Part shown: piece by piece, positions 1 to 9,823 of the stretch
Layout: every line of letters begins with the position of its first letter
Position numbering within the stretch: position 1 is the stretch's first letter
NCBI GenBank assembly: GCA_002388665.1
Contig: DGMY01000060.1
Coordinates: forward strand, 5,833-69,832
DNA length: 64,000 nucleotides
DNA from: Opitutia bacterium UBA4506
GTDB lineage: Bacteria; Verrucomicrobiota; Verrucomicrobiia; Opitutales; Puniceicoccaceae
Reading direction: 5' to 3'
Program-made: the position numbers and the translations under genes
The notes under the pieces: model-generated
Seen by the model: only the letters and a program-made list of their open reading frames with translations
Databases searched by the model: none
What the model was told of the DNA's origin: nothing

Positions 1-1570
1 GGTAATTGCGCCAGCCGGAATAGAAGATCCCACGGCCCAAAATATCGGGGGCAAAAATCCCGTAGAGGCTGGAGAGCCACTCTTCTGGCGGGTTGATGGA
101 ATAGAGCGCACTCTGGGCGAACTCCAATATCCCGGACTCACTGCCGCTCACCCGTGGGCTCGAAAAAATCTCATACAAATTGGGGAGAAAGAACACGGCT
201 GACAATCCGAGCCCGAGAACATAGCACGCCCCCAACCGCAGGACCTGCCCGGCAATCCACTTGGGCTTCCACCCAGCCTCCATCCAAAGTCGAAGGAGGG
301 CATACCCAAAAAAGAGTATCGACCACACATACGTGTGATACACACCTCGAATGACCAAAAAGAGAATCGCCAGAGGGAGCAGGTGCCAAATTCGTTTGCG
401 CAGGAAGCATTCGAACGCAAACAAAGCAAACGCGACCATCACCACCTCAGAAGCGTAGTGATTCCAGTTCCCCCGAATGACCATGTGCCCGGAAAAGACC
501 AAGCCCACTACCGCGACGGAGGCGGCATAGCGGCCGATCCCGAGCAGCCTCAACCACCCGAGAAAGAAAACCGCTGCGACCAGTGTTTTGAGGAACTGCA
601 CCCATCCCATGCCGAAGCCCAGTAGCTTCGGAGGCAAGGCATAGAGGATAAAGAGGAAAGGGTCGCCGATCCAATTGAAGATCCCCTGCCCCGCACCAAC
701 ACTGAAAGACCATAGGGGATATCCTTCGGTGCGGAAGTACTCGGCAATGTGGGTGAACATCGGCCAAAACACGTCGACCGAGTCGGTAGCGACATCGCGG
801 AACAGATACATTTTCCGGAAGAGGAGGTAGGGCTCATAGACCCAAAAACCGAGGACGGCTACCCCTGCAAGGCTGACGATCCACCAGAGCCGGTTCCAAC
901 GTGGAGTGTATTCTCCCCCCGCTCTCGACAACCACCCGGATCGCACCAGCCGCCCCGCGAGATAAAACAATCCAGCGACCAGCCCAAAATAAAGCAGCCG
1001 GATCCCCCGAAGCTGCCAAAGTACTCTCGGAGAGAGGGAGCCGAGCCAATCGGAGCGAGAGAGAGGGAGAATCAAATAGGAGTCCTCCCCGGCCGTGCGT
1101 ACCCGCCAATTGGGGCCTTCCTGATTGCCGCTACCAATCTGATTATTGGGCTGCCATCGATTCAAGACCTCTTCTCCATCGAGTTCAAATAAGGGGTGGT
1201 AGCGATAAGCAGACTCGAAACCAAACTCGACCGGCCCCAAAACAAAGTCCCGAACCTCTCTTCCCAGGTCCAAGCGAATCGCCCTCAACTTCCTCCAGCC
1301 GGGCATACGAAACTCGGCGACCAGGGTATCGTGAGTGGCGTGGAGAAGCTCGACATCTGAGTAGTATTCGAAATAGGAGCCCGGGCCGGGGAAACCGTAG
1401 CGGTAATACACCTGCAACACGGTTTGTCCCGTATTGTCGATGAGGGGGATCCGAACTCGGTTGGGAGCTGGCTGCCAGAAAATGGAACTCACAATCCCTA
1501 TACCCACGACCAAAAGCGCCGCAAATGTGCACAGGTTGAGCCCCCACAGTCGTTTCCAACAAGAGATCAT
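1..1570 (-). CDS. YfhO-like polytopic membrane protein (3' end outside window)
   Basis: About 523 residues are visible and the frame is open to base 1, so the C-terminus lies outside the window. Residues 10-31 form a membrane segment. An extracytoplasmic part follows (about 35-160) that contains an LRAIRLDLG motif at 95-103. After it come a loop with VDVFWP and many hydrophobic segments. The loop pattern (acidic residues, then a G-rich stretch ending in G-Q-G) resembles the YfhO / GT-C membrane protein group, whose members move sugars from lipid carriers. The start codon overlaps the stop of the upstream GT2 gene as ATGA, so it belongs to the polysaccharide operon. The family call is by eye; the substrate is unknown. 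Confidence 0.6.
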   Translation of the reverse strand, partial: MISCWKRLWGLNLCTFAALLVVGIGIVSSIFWQPAPNRVRIPLIDNTGQTVLQVYYRYGFPGPGSYFEYYSDVELLHATHDTLVAEFRMPGWRKLRAIRLDLGREVRDFVLGPVEFGFESAYRYHPLFELDGEEVLNRWQPNNQIGSGNQEGPNWRVRTAGEDSYLILPLSRSDWLGSLSPRVLWQLRGIRLLYFGLVAGLFYLAGRLVRSGWLSRAGGEYTPRWNRLWWIVSLAGVAVLGFWVYEPYLLFRKMYLFRDVATDSVDVFWPMFTHIAEYFRTEGYPLWSFSVGAGQGIFNWIGDPFLFILYALPPKLLGFGMGWVQFLKTLVAAVFFLGWLRLLGIGRYAASVAVVGLVFSGHMVIRGNWNHYASEVVMVAFALFAFECFLRKRIWHLLPLAILFLVIRGVYHTYVWSILFFGYALLRLWMEAGWKPKWIAGQVLRLGACYVLGLGLSAVFFLPNLYEIFSSPRVSGSESGILEFAQSALYSINPPEEWLSSLYGIFAPDILGRGIFYSGWRNY

Positions 1571-3378
1571 CCCTGTAATTCCTTTCTCATCGCTTTCACT
1601 GCTCGATAGATCCGCTTCCCCAAAGTCGGCTTCGACCGACCGAAACGATGGAGCATCTCCTGTCGCGGTGCCGTAAACTCGGTCCCGTACAAAAACAGGG
1701 GAACGCCTTCACGAGCGAGCTCTAAACGCTCCAGCTCTTCGGGTCGTTTCCCCCTGCTTTTCGATTCATGATGTCGAATGGCCACTGTGGGATCGCAGAT
1801 CGTCCTCCATCCGGCCCCCCACATACGGTGCCCCAGCAATGCATCGCCAAACCCGTTGGGGCACAGCACCTCATCCAAGCGACCGGCGGCCTCGAAGGCG
1901 GTTCGACGGGCAAAGGCACAGGCGAAGGTCAGCGCATCCACCTCACGAAAGACCGAACAGGCTCCGTCCGCCATCCGCATGACCTCCGGGCCTGCCGCGC
2001 CAAATCGAATGCCCGCCGCCTGGAGTTGCCCGTCGGGATAATAGAGTGCCCCGCCAACCATGCCCACTTCCGGCCAGCTGAGAAATCCCTGCAATCTCTC
2101 CAAATCGCCGGGGGTCAAAAATTCCACGTCGTTATTGAGGAAGAGGAGATGTGGCTCGTCGCAGGCCCCGACACCTCGATTGTTCAAAGCGGCAAAATTA
2201 AAAGGCGCATCCACCGAGAGCCAGGTAAGTCGCCCGGAGGGAAACAGTGACTCTGCCAAAGATCGCAAACGGGCCGCGATTTCCGGAGCCGATCCATTGT
2301 CAACGGCGACCAATCTCACGCGATTGGAAATGGATTGAGCCGCGAGACTGCGGAAGGTAGCAGCGGTCAACTCTTCCTGGTCACGAAACGGGATGATGGT
2401 CGCAATTTTCTCATCCACGGTCACAGGCGCGGGGAGTCCAGTCCTCCGAGTGGAGTCGTATGACCATTCCCGCAATCCGATGCTCCTCTTTTTTGCCAAT
2501 CCGGTCAGGACCTTGCCGACGGCCTCTTTCGACTCCTCGCAACGACTCTGGTATGCAGCACCCCGAGGGCTGTCCACCGCAGTCAAGGCCAGCGACAGCC
2601 GCCTCACATCGGCACCCTCTGCAATCGCACTCGCGACGAGTGGCCACTCCGCCCCACCCTGGTGGTCCAGAGGACTGAGAATATCGGGATACCGTGAACA
2701 AAACCGATTCCAACAGGATCCTGAAACCCAGAGCGAGCGACTCATCCCCGAATGGCCGAAAATCGAGTAACGCGAGGCACCGGAGATCATCCGTACCGCG
2801 TGAGGCCACCCGGTCAGGGGGTCCACAAGTGTTTCAAAAAAACCGACTACATCCGAACCGCCGGAACCTTCGGCCAATAGAGATTCTTTCAAAAGGAGAA
2901 ACAAGGCCATGGGGTGAAGCAGATCGGACGGCGCCAATGCACACACCCACTCTGCGGACGTCGGCACATTCCCCCCGACCGGAGAGGCGGCCCATCGGCA
3001 GCGGTCCGAAAGCCTAAAGTGTTGAACCAACCCGGCCAGAGACAGAGTCCCGGGTACTCCGACAAACTCCGCGAATTCGGCGATAGGTTGATTCGCTGTC
3101 TCCTCGTCGACCTCGATCCTCAGTAAAAATCCCTGGATACTCTGAGCAGCAATCGAGGCCAAAACCGCGGCGACCTTGTGCCGCAACCGAAAGTCGGGCC
3201 GCCAACAAACCTCCACTTTGGGTTCGCCCCAAAGCGTACCCGCCATCTGCGCTTGCCAGACCAACGAAGTCTCCAAGTCGCCTGGGCCTAAGGAATCTCC
3301 CGGAAGCAAATTCCAGCGGGAATCCTTTAACCCATCACAGTCACTCAATCGCAGGCGAAAATCTTCCGAACTGCTCAT
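1567..3378 (-). CDS. Two-domain GT2 glycosyltransferase
   Basis: 603 residues. The C-terminal half (from about 330) is a clear GT-A / GT2 domain: a nucleotide-binding start (ATIIPFRDQ), then FNFAALNN and a FLNNDV motif that takes the place of the metal-binding DxD. Its acceptor half has VGGALYYPDG. The N-terminal half looks like a second, decayed GT2 domain: it keeps the order of hydrophobic strands, but the expected D-x-D-D motif reads ALAPSD, so it is probably inactive. ATG at 3378 overlaps the upstream TGA (ATGA); an in-frame extension to 3438 would run 60 bases into the upstream gene and is less likely. It probably adds a sugar to the cell-surface glycan; the sugar cannot be told. Confidence 0.8.
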   Translation of the reverse strand: MSSSEDFRLRLSDCDGLKDSRWNLLPGDSLGPGDLETSLVWQAQMAGTLWGEPKVEVCWRPDFRLRHKVAAVLASIAAQSIQGFLLRIEVDEETANQPIAEFAEFVGVPGTLSLAGLVQHFRLSDRCRWAASPVGGNVPTSAEWVCALAPSDLLHPMALFLLLKESLLAEGSGGSDVVGFFETLVDPLTGWPHAVRMISGASRYSIFGHSGMSRSLWVSGSCWNRFCSRYPDILSPLDHQGGAEWPLVASAIAEGADVRRLSLALTAVDSPRGAAYQSRCEESKEAVGKVLTGLAKKRSIGLREWSYDSTRRTGLPAPVTVDEKIATIIPFRDQEELTAATFRSLAAQSISNRVRLVAVDNGSAPEIAARLRSLAESLFPSGRLTWLSVDAPFNFAALNNRGVGACDEPHLLFLNNDVEFLTPGDLERLQGFLSWPEVGMVGGALYYPDGQLQAAGIRFGAAGPEVMRMADGACSVFREVDALTFACAFARRTAFEAAGRLDEVLCPNGFGDALLGHRMWGAGWRTICDPTVAIRHHESKSRGKRPEELERLELAREGVPLFLYGTEFTAPRQEMLHRFGRSKPTLGKRIYRAVKAMRKELQG

Positions 3379-4742
3379 TTCCGTTTCTTTCTCCCTTCGA
3401 GCCAACGAGAAATGGGGCGAGTCAATCGATAGCCCCAATTCCTCTGTGCATGCCGCCGGGCCGCCATTTCCCGGTGCAGCTCATTCTTAACGTGGAGGAG
3501 CTCGAGATCGGCGCCCCGGAGGCGTTCTACCTGTGCATTGAACTCACGCTCCATCTCTCCCAGGCGGGAGAAGAACTCCGGAACGATCCCGGCCCCACGT
3601 TGGACGCGGTAAGAAATATGGAGTCGGTCCAAAGGTTTCGGGCCGGGAGAATCCTGAAACCGGAATCTCAAATGTGCATCCCAACCGATAAAAAACAAAG
3701 AGACCCCATCATCGGTCTTCTCTTCCGTTCCGAAGGAGTGATCGAGCCATGAAATCGATTGGGAATCGACAGTGCGCAGCACGCCGGTGGAACTCTCTAC
3801 TGACACTCCAAGCAAAGTAAACCGGCCCGGGCCGTGAAAGGGGTCGAGACGAAACTCGCTGTATTCCTGGGCGCTATCCGGCAACGCAAACACTGCGGTC
3901 ACCTTATCTGCCTCACAGACGAGACTATCGGCAGAGAGAAGGTCCAACTCTCCAGCCCGAAGAAACCCGAGCTGTGGCTCCAGCGGCTCACAGAATCGAC
4001 GCCTCCACTCCAGCCGCTCCCAATGGGCCTCGAAGAGCAGTCGAATATTGTCAGAATAGAGTTCCCGATGATGGCGAAAGATCTTCTCGAAGGTGTCGAG
4101 AACCCGGTCACGGGAACCAGAAAAATCGCCATCCCGGGAGACCGCGTGTTTGCGGTAGTCGAAGACGGGCTCGGGCAGGTACTCGACGGACCTCCCCAGT
4201 TCGATAATGGAAAGCCAGAACTCAAAGTCCTCCCATCCACTTTTCATCTCCTCACGATAACCTCCGACAGTCACCCAATCGGCGCGGCGAAAGATTGCCG
4301 TCGAATAGATGCAAGGGTCCAACAGTACATCGGGAAACCGATAGGGAGGCAGCGACGAAAGGCCAGCTTCCTCCCCGAATGTATAAGCCTGACCATACAC
4401 GATCCCGACCCCAGGGTTTCCGGCAATCAGCGGGAGTAGTTTCTCAACAAATACAGGCTTCAAGCGATCATCGGCATCCAAGCTCACGATAAACTCCCCC
4501 GTAGCACACTCGATCCCCCGATTCCGGGCGACCGATGGGCCAGCGTTCTCCTGCTCCAGCACCTGTACACCTTCCAGCGCGCGCACTCGTCGAATCTCGC
4601 TACGGGTGGCATCGTCGGTCGACCCATCATCGACCACAATAATCTCGCGAACGGGGACTGTTTGAGAGCGCACCGAGTCGATCGCCTCTTGCAAAAATTC
4701 TCCGTGATTAAAGCACGGGATGATGACCGAGACCTCACTCAT
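3375..4742 (-). CDS. GT2 glycosyltransferase with C-terminal beta module and coiled coil
   Basis: 455 residues. Residues 1-230 are a canonical GT2 domain: SVIIPCFNHG near the N-terminus, VVDDGSTDD (37-44) and the metal-binding DADD (89-92). The WEDFEFW at about 170 is the usual acceptor-side ED motif. Residues 285-385 form a separate module with FRLDP (297-301), similar to motifs in the 9824-10438 protein and the membrane protein at the window start. A charged coiled coil (about 385-430) and a basic amphipathic tail (GYRLTRPISRWL) follow, probably for membrane association. It overlaps both neighbours by ATGA, so it is co-translated with two other GT2 enzymes. Confidence 0.85.
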   Translation of the reverse strand: MSEVSVIIPCFNHGEFLQEAIDSVRSQTVPVREIIVVDDGSTDDATRSEIRRVRALEGVQVLEQENAGPSVARNRGIECATGEFIVSLDADDRLKPVFVEKLLPLIAGNPGVGIVYGQAYTFGEEAGLSSLPPYRFPDVLLDPCIYSTAIFRRADWVTVGGYREEMKSGWEDFEFWLSIIELGRSVEYLPEPVFDYRKHAVSRDGDFSGSRDRVLDTFEKIFRHHRELYSDNIRLLFEAHWERLEWRRRFCEPLEPQLGFLRAGELDLLSADSLVCEADKVTAVFALPDSAQEYSEFRLDPFHGPGRFTLLGVSVESSTGVLRTVDSQSISWLDHSFGTEEKTDDGVSLFFIGWDAHLRFRFQDSPGPKPLDRLHISYRVQRGAGIVPEFFSRLGEMEREFNAQVERLRGADLELLHVKNELHREMAARRHAQRNWGYRLTRPISRWLEGRKKRK

Positions 4743-6631
4743 GGCTCAAACCTCCAATTGATCGGAATGGTCCGATCCTGCTCAATAGAGAAGAACCCGT
4801 ACTCGGTATTCAGATTCGGGTTTGTAGCCGGATCACGGGCACAGAGGTCTGGCCAGCGATTGAAAAGCCGTTTCCGATCGTGCCGGGATTCCGGTTCGTC
4901 AAAGGAATCCTCGTAGCGCAGACGAAGGGTGGGAATCATCGCATTGAAAAATCCCTCGTCGGCCAAAAGCAGTGCGGTCGCCCCGACCCGGTAGGTCCAC
5001 GTTTCGTATCCGGTAGAAATCGGCCCAAACTGGTTCCAGAGGTCCCGCCGAATGGCGAAGAACCAGCGCCCGGGGACGAGCATATTCTGCGGAAGGATCT
5101 CGCGCCGGCCCATCCCTTCAAAGTCGGCACTCAAATCGCGAAAAATCGGGGCAAGCCTACCGTTGGCACTGAGGATCATCCCCGCCTCGAGTAGATCCCC
5201 CTGGGTGCCTCCCAACGCACCGGCGACCATCCCCATTCCGGGTTGATCCGCCCAACCCGCGAGTTGAGCACAGACCTTCATGTCCACCTGAGTGCCTTCG
5301 GCGACAAACACCAAGAGGGACTCACCTGCATCGTCAAATGGCTCCGTTGGGGACCAAATTCCATCGCCTCGATCCGCGATCGAAATAATCCTAAACTCCT
5401 CACTGGGCGTTGGGGAACACACCCAGTACATATTGGCGATCAGATCCCACCGGCCACCTTCCCGCCAGCGAACGGCCTCCTCGATCGCTTTACGCGATGC
5501 TTGCACCGAGTAGCTCTTCTCTCCGACGTTGGCAGCTGAGGACCCCGGAATGATTCTCCAGTGATAGAGGACTTCGGGGATATGGCGAATCGCCCCTTCC
5601 GGCAGGTAATTCCCCAAGCGCAGGAACAGATCCCAGTCCTGACTCCCCTCGAAGCCCACGCGGAAGCCACCCACCGCATCGAGATCTTCCCGCCGGATGC
5701 AGGAAAGGTGGCAGATGTAATTCTGAGAACAGAGAAACAGTGGATTCCAATCGGGCTTAAAGTAGGGAGCGACCGGATGGCCGCGGACGTCCACCTTGTC
5801 CTCGTCGCTGTAAATAAACCGAGCCTCGGGGTGGCGATTCATCTCCAAGACCACGCGAGCCAGGCTCTGGGGCGTCAGAAGGTCGTCATGATCGAGCAAC
5901 GCGACCCACTCCCCTGTGGCAATCTCCAAGGCCGAATTACTCGCTTTGGAAATATGCCCATTTTCTGGCCGGTAACACACCTTGATCCGTGAGTCGGAGG
6001 ATTCCAACTTCTGCAAGGTTTTGCGCGTGGCTTTACTCGTCGAGGCATCGTCGGCGATGCACAGCTCCCACTCGGGGTAAATCTGTTGCTTCACCGATTC
6101 GACTGCCTCCCTCAACAATCGTGGGTCGGTGTTATAGGTCGGCATGATCACCGAAATCTTCGGGCGAACCGGAAGCTTTTGTACCGTGCCCTCCAAGACA
6201 GCGAGATCGACAGGCTTGGGACCGTTTCTCTCGATAAAATGGCGATAGTTTCGAACAAACGGATTGGGGGCTTTGCTGGCAAAATTCACTACCAAAAATC
6301 GAGTGACGACGGTTTCGCTGCCGTCCGCCCAACTCGCGACAGCCTTGATCCATTTGAATCCCTTACCCGTCCGGAAGAACTTACGAAACCGCACCTTCCC
6401 CTCGCGCTCGACCTTCACACACTCCAGGGTGCGCTTCCCCAGCGAAAGAGACACCGCGACCGGCGGACGCCCCAAGGCATCGACCCCCTCCCCCTCGAAA
6501 GCAACATGCTTCAATACGAGTTGAAACCCAGGCATTCTCGGGCGAACGACATGGAAATCTTTTCGCGCGGTCTTCATGCTCGATAGAAACAATTCATTTC
6601 GCAGTTTCTCCAATTTTTCTCTGAAAAACAA
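4739..6631 (-). CDS. GT2 glycosyltransferase, multi-domain
   Basis: 630 residues. An N-terminal beta-rich region (1-155) resembles the accessory modules found before GT2 domains in O-antigen enzymes. A canonical GT2 domain follows at about 158-380, with SVIMPTYNTD, ADDAST and LLDHDDLL (a DHDD version of DxD), IYSDEDKV, and a G-F-x-G-S-Q-D-W-D acceptor motif. The last 200 residues look like the acceptor half of a second GT2 domain (GMVAGALGG, then FFAIRRDLW) without its nucleotide-binding half. The reading frame opens with TTG at 6631, just 3 bases after the upstream stop; the first in-frame ATG is at 6577, so the true start is open. No clear Shine-Dalgarno supports either. Confidence 0.82.
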   Translation of the reverse strand: MFFREKLEKLRNELFLSSMKTARKDFHVVRPRMPGFQLVLKHVAFEGEGVDALGRPPVAVSLSLGKRTLECVKVEREGKVRFRKFFRTGKGFKWIKAVASWADGSETVVTRFLVVNFASKAPNPFVRNYRHFIERNGPKPVDLAVLEGTVQKLPVRPKISVIMPTYNTDPRLLREAVESVKQQIYPEWELCIADDASTSKATRKTLQKLESSDSRIKVCYRPENGHISKASNSALEIATGEWVALLDHDDLLTPQSLARVVLEMNRHPEARFIYSDEDKVDVRGHPVAPYFKPDWNPLFLCSQNYICHLSCIRREDLDAVGGFRVGFEGSQDWDLFLRLGNYLPEGAIRHIPEVLYHWRIIPGSSAANVGEKSYSVQASRKAIEEAVRWREGGRWDLIANMYWVCSPTPSEEFRIISIADRGDGIWSPTEPFDDAGESLLVFVAEGTQVDMKVCAQLAGWADQPGMGMVAGALGGTQGDLLEAGMILSANGRLAPIFRDLSADFEGMGRREILPQNMLVPGRWFFAIRRDLWNQFGPISTGYETWTYRVGATALLLADEGFFNAMIPTLRLRYEDSFDEPESRHDRKRLFNRWPDLCARDPATNPNLNTEYGFFSIEQDRTIPINWRFEP

Positions 6632-6634
6632 GGG

Positions 6635-8323
6635 TCATGCCAACCGTTCGGCCTGTAACCAGAACGTTTTGGGAATGACTGTGGAGGGCATCGCATCTCC
6701 TTTGCGCAGGACTCCCGGGCGATAGGTGTAGCCACTGTCTTCAATAGGCAGGGAATCCGAGAAGCGGTGGATTCGCCAGAGCTCTTCGCTTCCTTCGCCT
6801 TCAATACTCTTTCCCATACCCCGAACCGCCGAGCCATTATTCTCCTTGGCAATCAGTAGCATTTGCTCGAGAGAATCCGGAAAGAGGAGCCAATGACTCT
6901 CGGCATCAAATATCCACTCATTCGGGCCGATAGGCTTCGGCCGACTCCGGTCCCAGACCTCCAACTCGACCTCCACGCCGACCATTTGATCGACGAGTTT
7001 TCTCCAAAGGGCCTCGGAGAACCCGTTTCCATTCCAACGAACCCGGAGGCGCACGGTCTCTGCCAGGTTGCCCGAGCGCAGCGGCACCTTCGAACATCCA
7101 AACCGCTCCACCTCATACAGCATCCCGTGAAATCGGGACCGAGCCGGTGAGCGAAGCTTCCTGGCACGCCCTACCGCCAGGCCTTTATTGAAAGCGTGGT
7201 CATGATCCCGCACATTCTCCGGCGTTCCATACTTCCCGAGAAATCTCCCGAGGTGGCGTCCGCGCAGGTAGGCATTTGCCCGAGTCTCCTCGACAATCTG
7301 AGTGGGCTTCCCCCCGGCAGCTTCCCCAGGACCGTAACTGTCGTGATGCACCCGGAGCCCCGCACCGTAAAAGAGTTTCCCTCCATCCGACCGGAGCCTC
7401 CATGAGAGATCTACATCTTCCCCATAGAGAAAAATCGCCTCATCAAACCCCTCGACCCGCTCGAAGGCCTTGCGGTCCAGGAGCCAGGCGGCAGCAGAGC
7501 TCCACTCGGTCTCGCCGGTCACCGGGTTGTACAATTTGGGATGCTCCCAGGGTTCCTGTGCCATTTCCCAACCGACAAACCCCTCCTCCCGATTGGATCG
7601 GGCGGTCCTCAGGAGGGACGAGAGAGAGCTCGGCGTCAGGACGGCATCCGGATTCAGAAAAAATAAGTAGGGAGCCTTTCCACGCGAGGCACCGGCGTTG
7701 CATCCGGCACCAAAGCCCGGATTGTCCGGATTGTGGACATACTCGATCGGCAACCGGTCCGACCACTCCTCCACCAGGTCTTGCACCACTGGCTCGGGGC
7801 CGTGCTCTACGATGAAAACCTTGATTGCGCCGAGCTCCTTTCTTGCGGAAGCAAGCGACTCAAACCAACGGTCTGCGAGATCGGGCCGTTGATAGAAAAC
7901 GCCGACGACATCGACTGCTTCCTGGGCGACCTGGCTGGGGTATTCCCTCTCGACCCCGTTCTCAAAACTCCAGGTTCTGGACCACGGATTGCGCACGATT
8001 CCGGTCGACCAAACGGTGTCCCGGTACAGCACTCTCCTTTTCGATACATTTTCCCCTACGACAATCTCGATGCGATGAAACCCGAACGGAAGCCAGAGTT
8101 CGGCCAGGAAACCAGCCCAACCCGAATCAGCCACATGGGGAAAAGCCCCGTCAAGATCGTCTCTCCACTGGCGGGAAACGGATTGCACGACTCCGTTCAA
8201 GCGGACGTATAGTTCACGCGCCGGAAGCGAGTGCTCGTCGAGACACCAGCCCCGCAGACCGAAGTACCCGGAAGTGCATTTCCCTCCCGGTTCCCTCTGG
8301 TCGATCTGAACGGTAAAGGACAC
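6635..8323 (-). CDS. GT2 glycosyltransferase (rhamnosyltransferase-like)
   Basis: 562 residues, GTG start at 8323 (GGAG lies directly before it). Residues 1-130 form a beta-rich accessory domain. Residues about 140-350 are a GT2 domain of the GalF/RfbN type: VDVVGVFYQRP, NPDNPGFGAGCNAG and FLNPDAVL, where NPD replaces DxD, then FLYGEDVDLSWRLR as the acceptor motif. The ED-DLSWR signature is typical of rhamnosyl- and galactofuranosyl-transferases. The remaining 200 residues are of unknown function. It lies between the Wzt-type ATPase and three further GT2 genes, so it probably acts in assembly of the same glycan. The donor sugar is not certain. Confidence 0.82.
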   Translation of the reverse strand: MSFTVQIDQREPGGKCTSGYFGLRGWCLDEHSLPARELYVRLNGVVQSVSRQWRDDLDGAFPHVADSGWAGFLAELWLPFGFHRIEIVVGENVSKRRVLYRDTVWSTGIVRNPWSRTWSFENGVEREYPSQVAQEAVDVVGVFYQRPDLADRWFESLASARKELGAIKVFIVEHGPEPVVQDLVEEWSDRLPIEYVHNPDNPGFGAGCNAGASRGKAPYLFFLNPDAVLTPSSLSSLLRTARSNREEGFVGWEMAQEPWEHPKLYNPVTGETEWSSAAAWLLDRKAFERVEGFDEAIFLYGEDVDLSWRLRSDGGKLFYGAGLRVHHDSYGPGEAAGGKPTQIVEETRANAYLRGRHLGRFLGKYGTPENVRDHDHAFNKGLAVGRARKLRSPARSRFHGMLYEVERFGCSKVPLRSGNLAETVRLRVRWNGNGFSEALWRKLVDQMVGVEVELEVWDRSRPKPIGPNEWIFDAESHWLLFPDSLEQMLLIAKENNGSAVRGMGKSIEGEGSEELWRIHRFSDSLPIEDSGYTYRPGVLRKGDAMPSTVIPKTFWLQAERLA

Positions 8324-8329
8324 CTCCGA

Positions 8330-9787
8330 CTATTGGGGTTTTCTCATCTCGATCCCGAGCATCGGCACCCCGATCATCCCGGTACTGTCGCTGCGTGTGT
8401 AGGAGCGAAGAACGCACGCGTCGTGCAGCCAGTGCTGCATCTCGTGATCGGTTTGGGTCCCGGTCGCTACGGTCGCATTCATCACGTAATCTCCAGAACG
8501 AAGAATCGGCATCTGGAAGCGGAAGACCGCCTCCAGGCGCTCTCCCTTCCGCACCGTAATCGGCTGCCCCTTTGTCGTCAGAAACGTGTTGTCTCCGAAC
8601 AGGACCTGCCCGCTGGGATCCTTTAAGCCAAAGCCCACTATTGGATCCTTTACCGTCTCCCGCGCTTCGATCTCGACCCTTGCTTCGACCTTTTCACCAC
8701 CGACGATCCAGCCGAGTTGGCGGCCACCGGGATCGGTTAACTTCGCATTGACCACTTCCACCCGGCGGCTTCCAAACGAATCGCCGTCCGACTTGAAGGC
8801 GAAGACCTCGATATCATTGCGGTGGTCACTGAAGTTCAGGTACTGCAACCGCTGATCATGAATCTCCTCTCCCAGAATCTGCACGGCCTCCAACGGCGCC
8901 TTGCGGTCGCCGGTTCCGCATTCCTCAGCGATCTCTTCCTCTTCGGTTTTCCCGGGCGCATCCTCGGAGGCGCTGCCCGAAGCATCCGCATCTCCCCCCG
9001 AATAGTATTCAGAAAAATAGGACTCCGAGACATCCTTCGGGATCCCCCGCTGACGGACCACGCCCTTATCCAACCACAGGGCTTGGTCACAAAGACGGTT
9101 GATCGACGGCAAGTCGTGGCTGACGAAGAGGAGGACACCCCGCTCCCGGAACTTCTTCAGGAATCTCATACATTTCTGCACGAAAAACACGTCCCCCACA
9201 GCCAGCGCTTCATCGATGATCAGTACCTCGGCGTCCACGTGGACGATAACCGAAAAGGCCAAGCGCACATACATCCCACTCGAATAGGTTTTCACCGGCT
9301 GGTCCATGAAATCACCGATATCCGCAAAGGAGGCGATATCGTCAAAGCGCTCGTCGATGGTCTTCTTGGAAATCCCCAGAATCGATGCATTCATGTAGAC
9401 GTTCTCACGCCCGGTGAACTCGGGGTTGAAGCCGGAACCCAGCTCAAGAAGGGCAGCGACCCGGCCGTTGGTTACGACCTCGCCCCCGGTAGCTGTCAGG
9501 GTGCCGGCGATGATTTGCAGAAGTGTACTCTTCCCCGACCCATTGCGCCCGAGAATCCCAAAACTGGTTCCCCTCTCGATGTCGAAAGACACTTGCTGGA
9601 GAGCGTAGAAATCCTTGTAGGCAGCGGATGCACGCCGCTGTAGTTCCCGGTTGAGATAACTGTTGGCCGGAAACCGGCGCCCGGCGGAACTCAGAATCGG
9701 CGACCTCAAGCGATCAATCGGGCTCCTCCAGACGCGGTAGGCCTTACTGAGGTTCCGTACCGATACGACGATATCTTTTTCAGACAT
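8330..9787 (-). CDS. wzt: Polysaccharide ABC exporter ATPase, Wzt-type with C-terminal domain
   Basis: 485 residues. The ATPase core has Walker A GRNGSGKST (80-88), the SSGMY signature typical of this subfamily (169-173), Walker B VLIIDE (188-193), and the H-loop histidine at about 224. After about residue 300 comes a beta-rich domain of the Wzt C-terminal type, which in E. coli O8/O9 binds the modified end of the finished polysaccharide. It should power export of undecaprenyl-linked glycan across the inner membrane with the permease encoded at 12973-13800. Between the two lie three genes of a GtrB/GtrII-like module, an unusual arrangement. A second Wzt lies at 48328-49635. Confidence 0.93.
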   Translation of the reverse strand: MSEKDIVVSVRNLSKAYRVWRSPIDRLRSPILSSAGRRFPANSYLNRELQRRASAAYKDFYALQQVSFDIERGTSFGILGRNGSGKSTLLQIIAGTLTATGGEVVTNGRVAALLELGSGFNPEFTGRENVYMNASILGISKKTIDERFDDIASFADIGDFMDQPVKTYSSGMYVRLAFSVIVHVDAEVLIIDEALAVGDVFFVQKCMRFLKKFRERGVLLFVSHDLPSINRLCDQALWLDKGVVRQRGIPKDVSESYFSEYYSGGDADASGSASEDAPGKTEEEEIAEECGTGDRKAPLEAVQILGEEIHDQRLQYLNFSDHRNDIEVFAFKSDGDSFGSRRVEVVNAKLTDPGGRQLGWIVGGEKVEARVEIEARETVKDPIVGFGLKDPSGQVLFGDNTFLTTKGQPITVRKGERLEAVFRFQMPILRSGDYVMNATVATGTQTDHEMQHWLHDACVLRSYTRSDSTGMIGVPMLGIEMRKPQ

Positions 9788-9823
9788 GAGTTTCTTCCAT
9801 TCTAATTTCTATTCGGGGAGCGA

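Noticed and set aside
8822..9643. Plus-strand open frame of 273 residues
   Set aside because: It is the mirror of the Wzt ATPase gene, including the Walker and signature regions; no family signal of its own.
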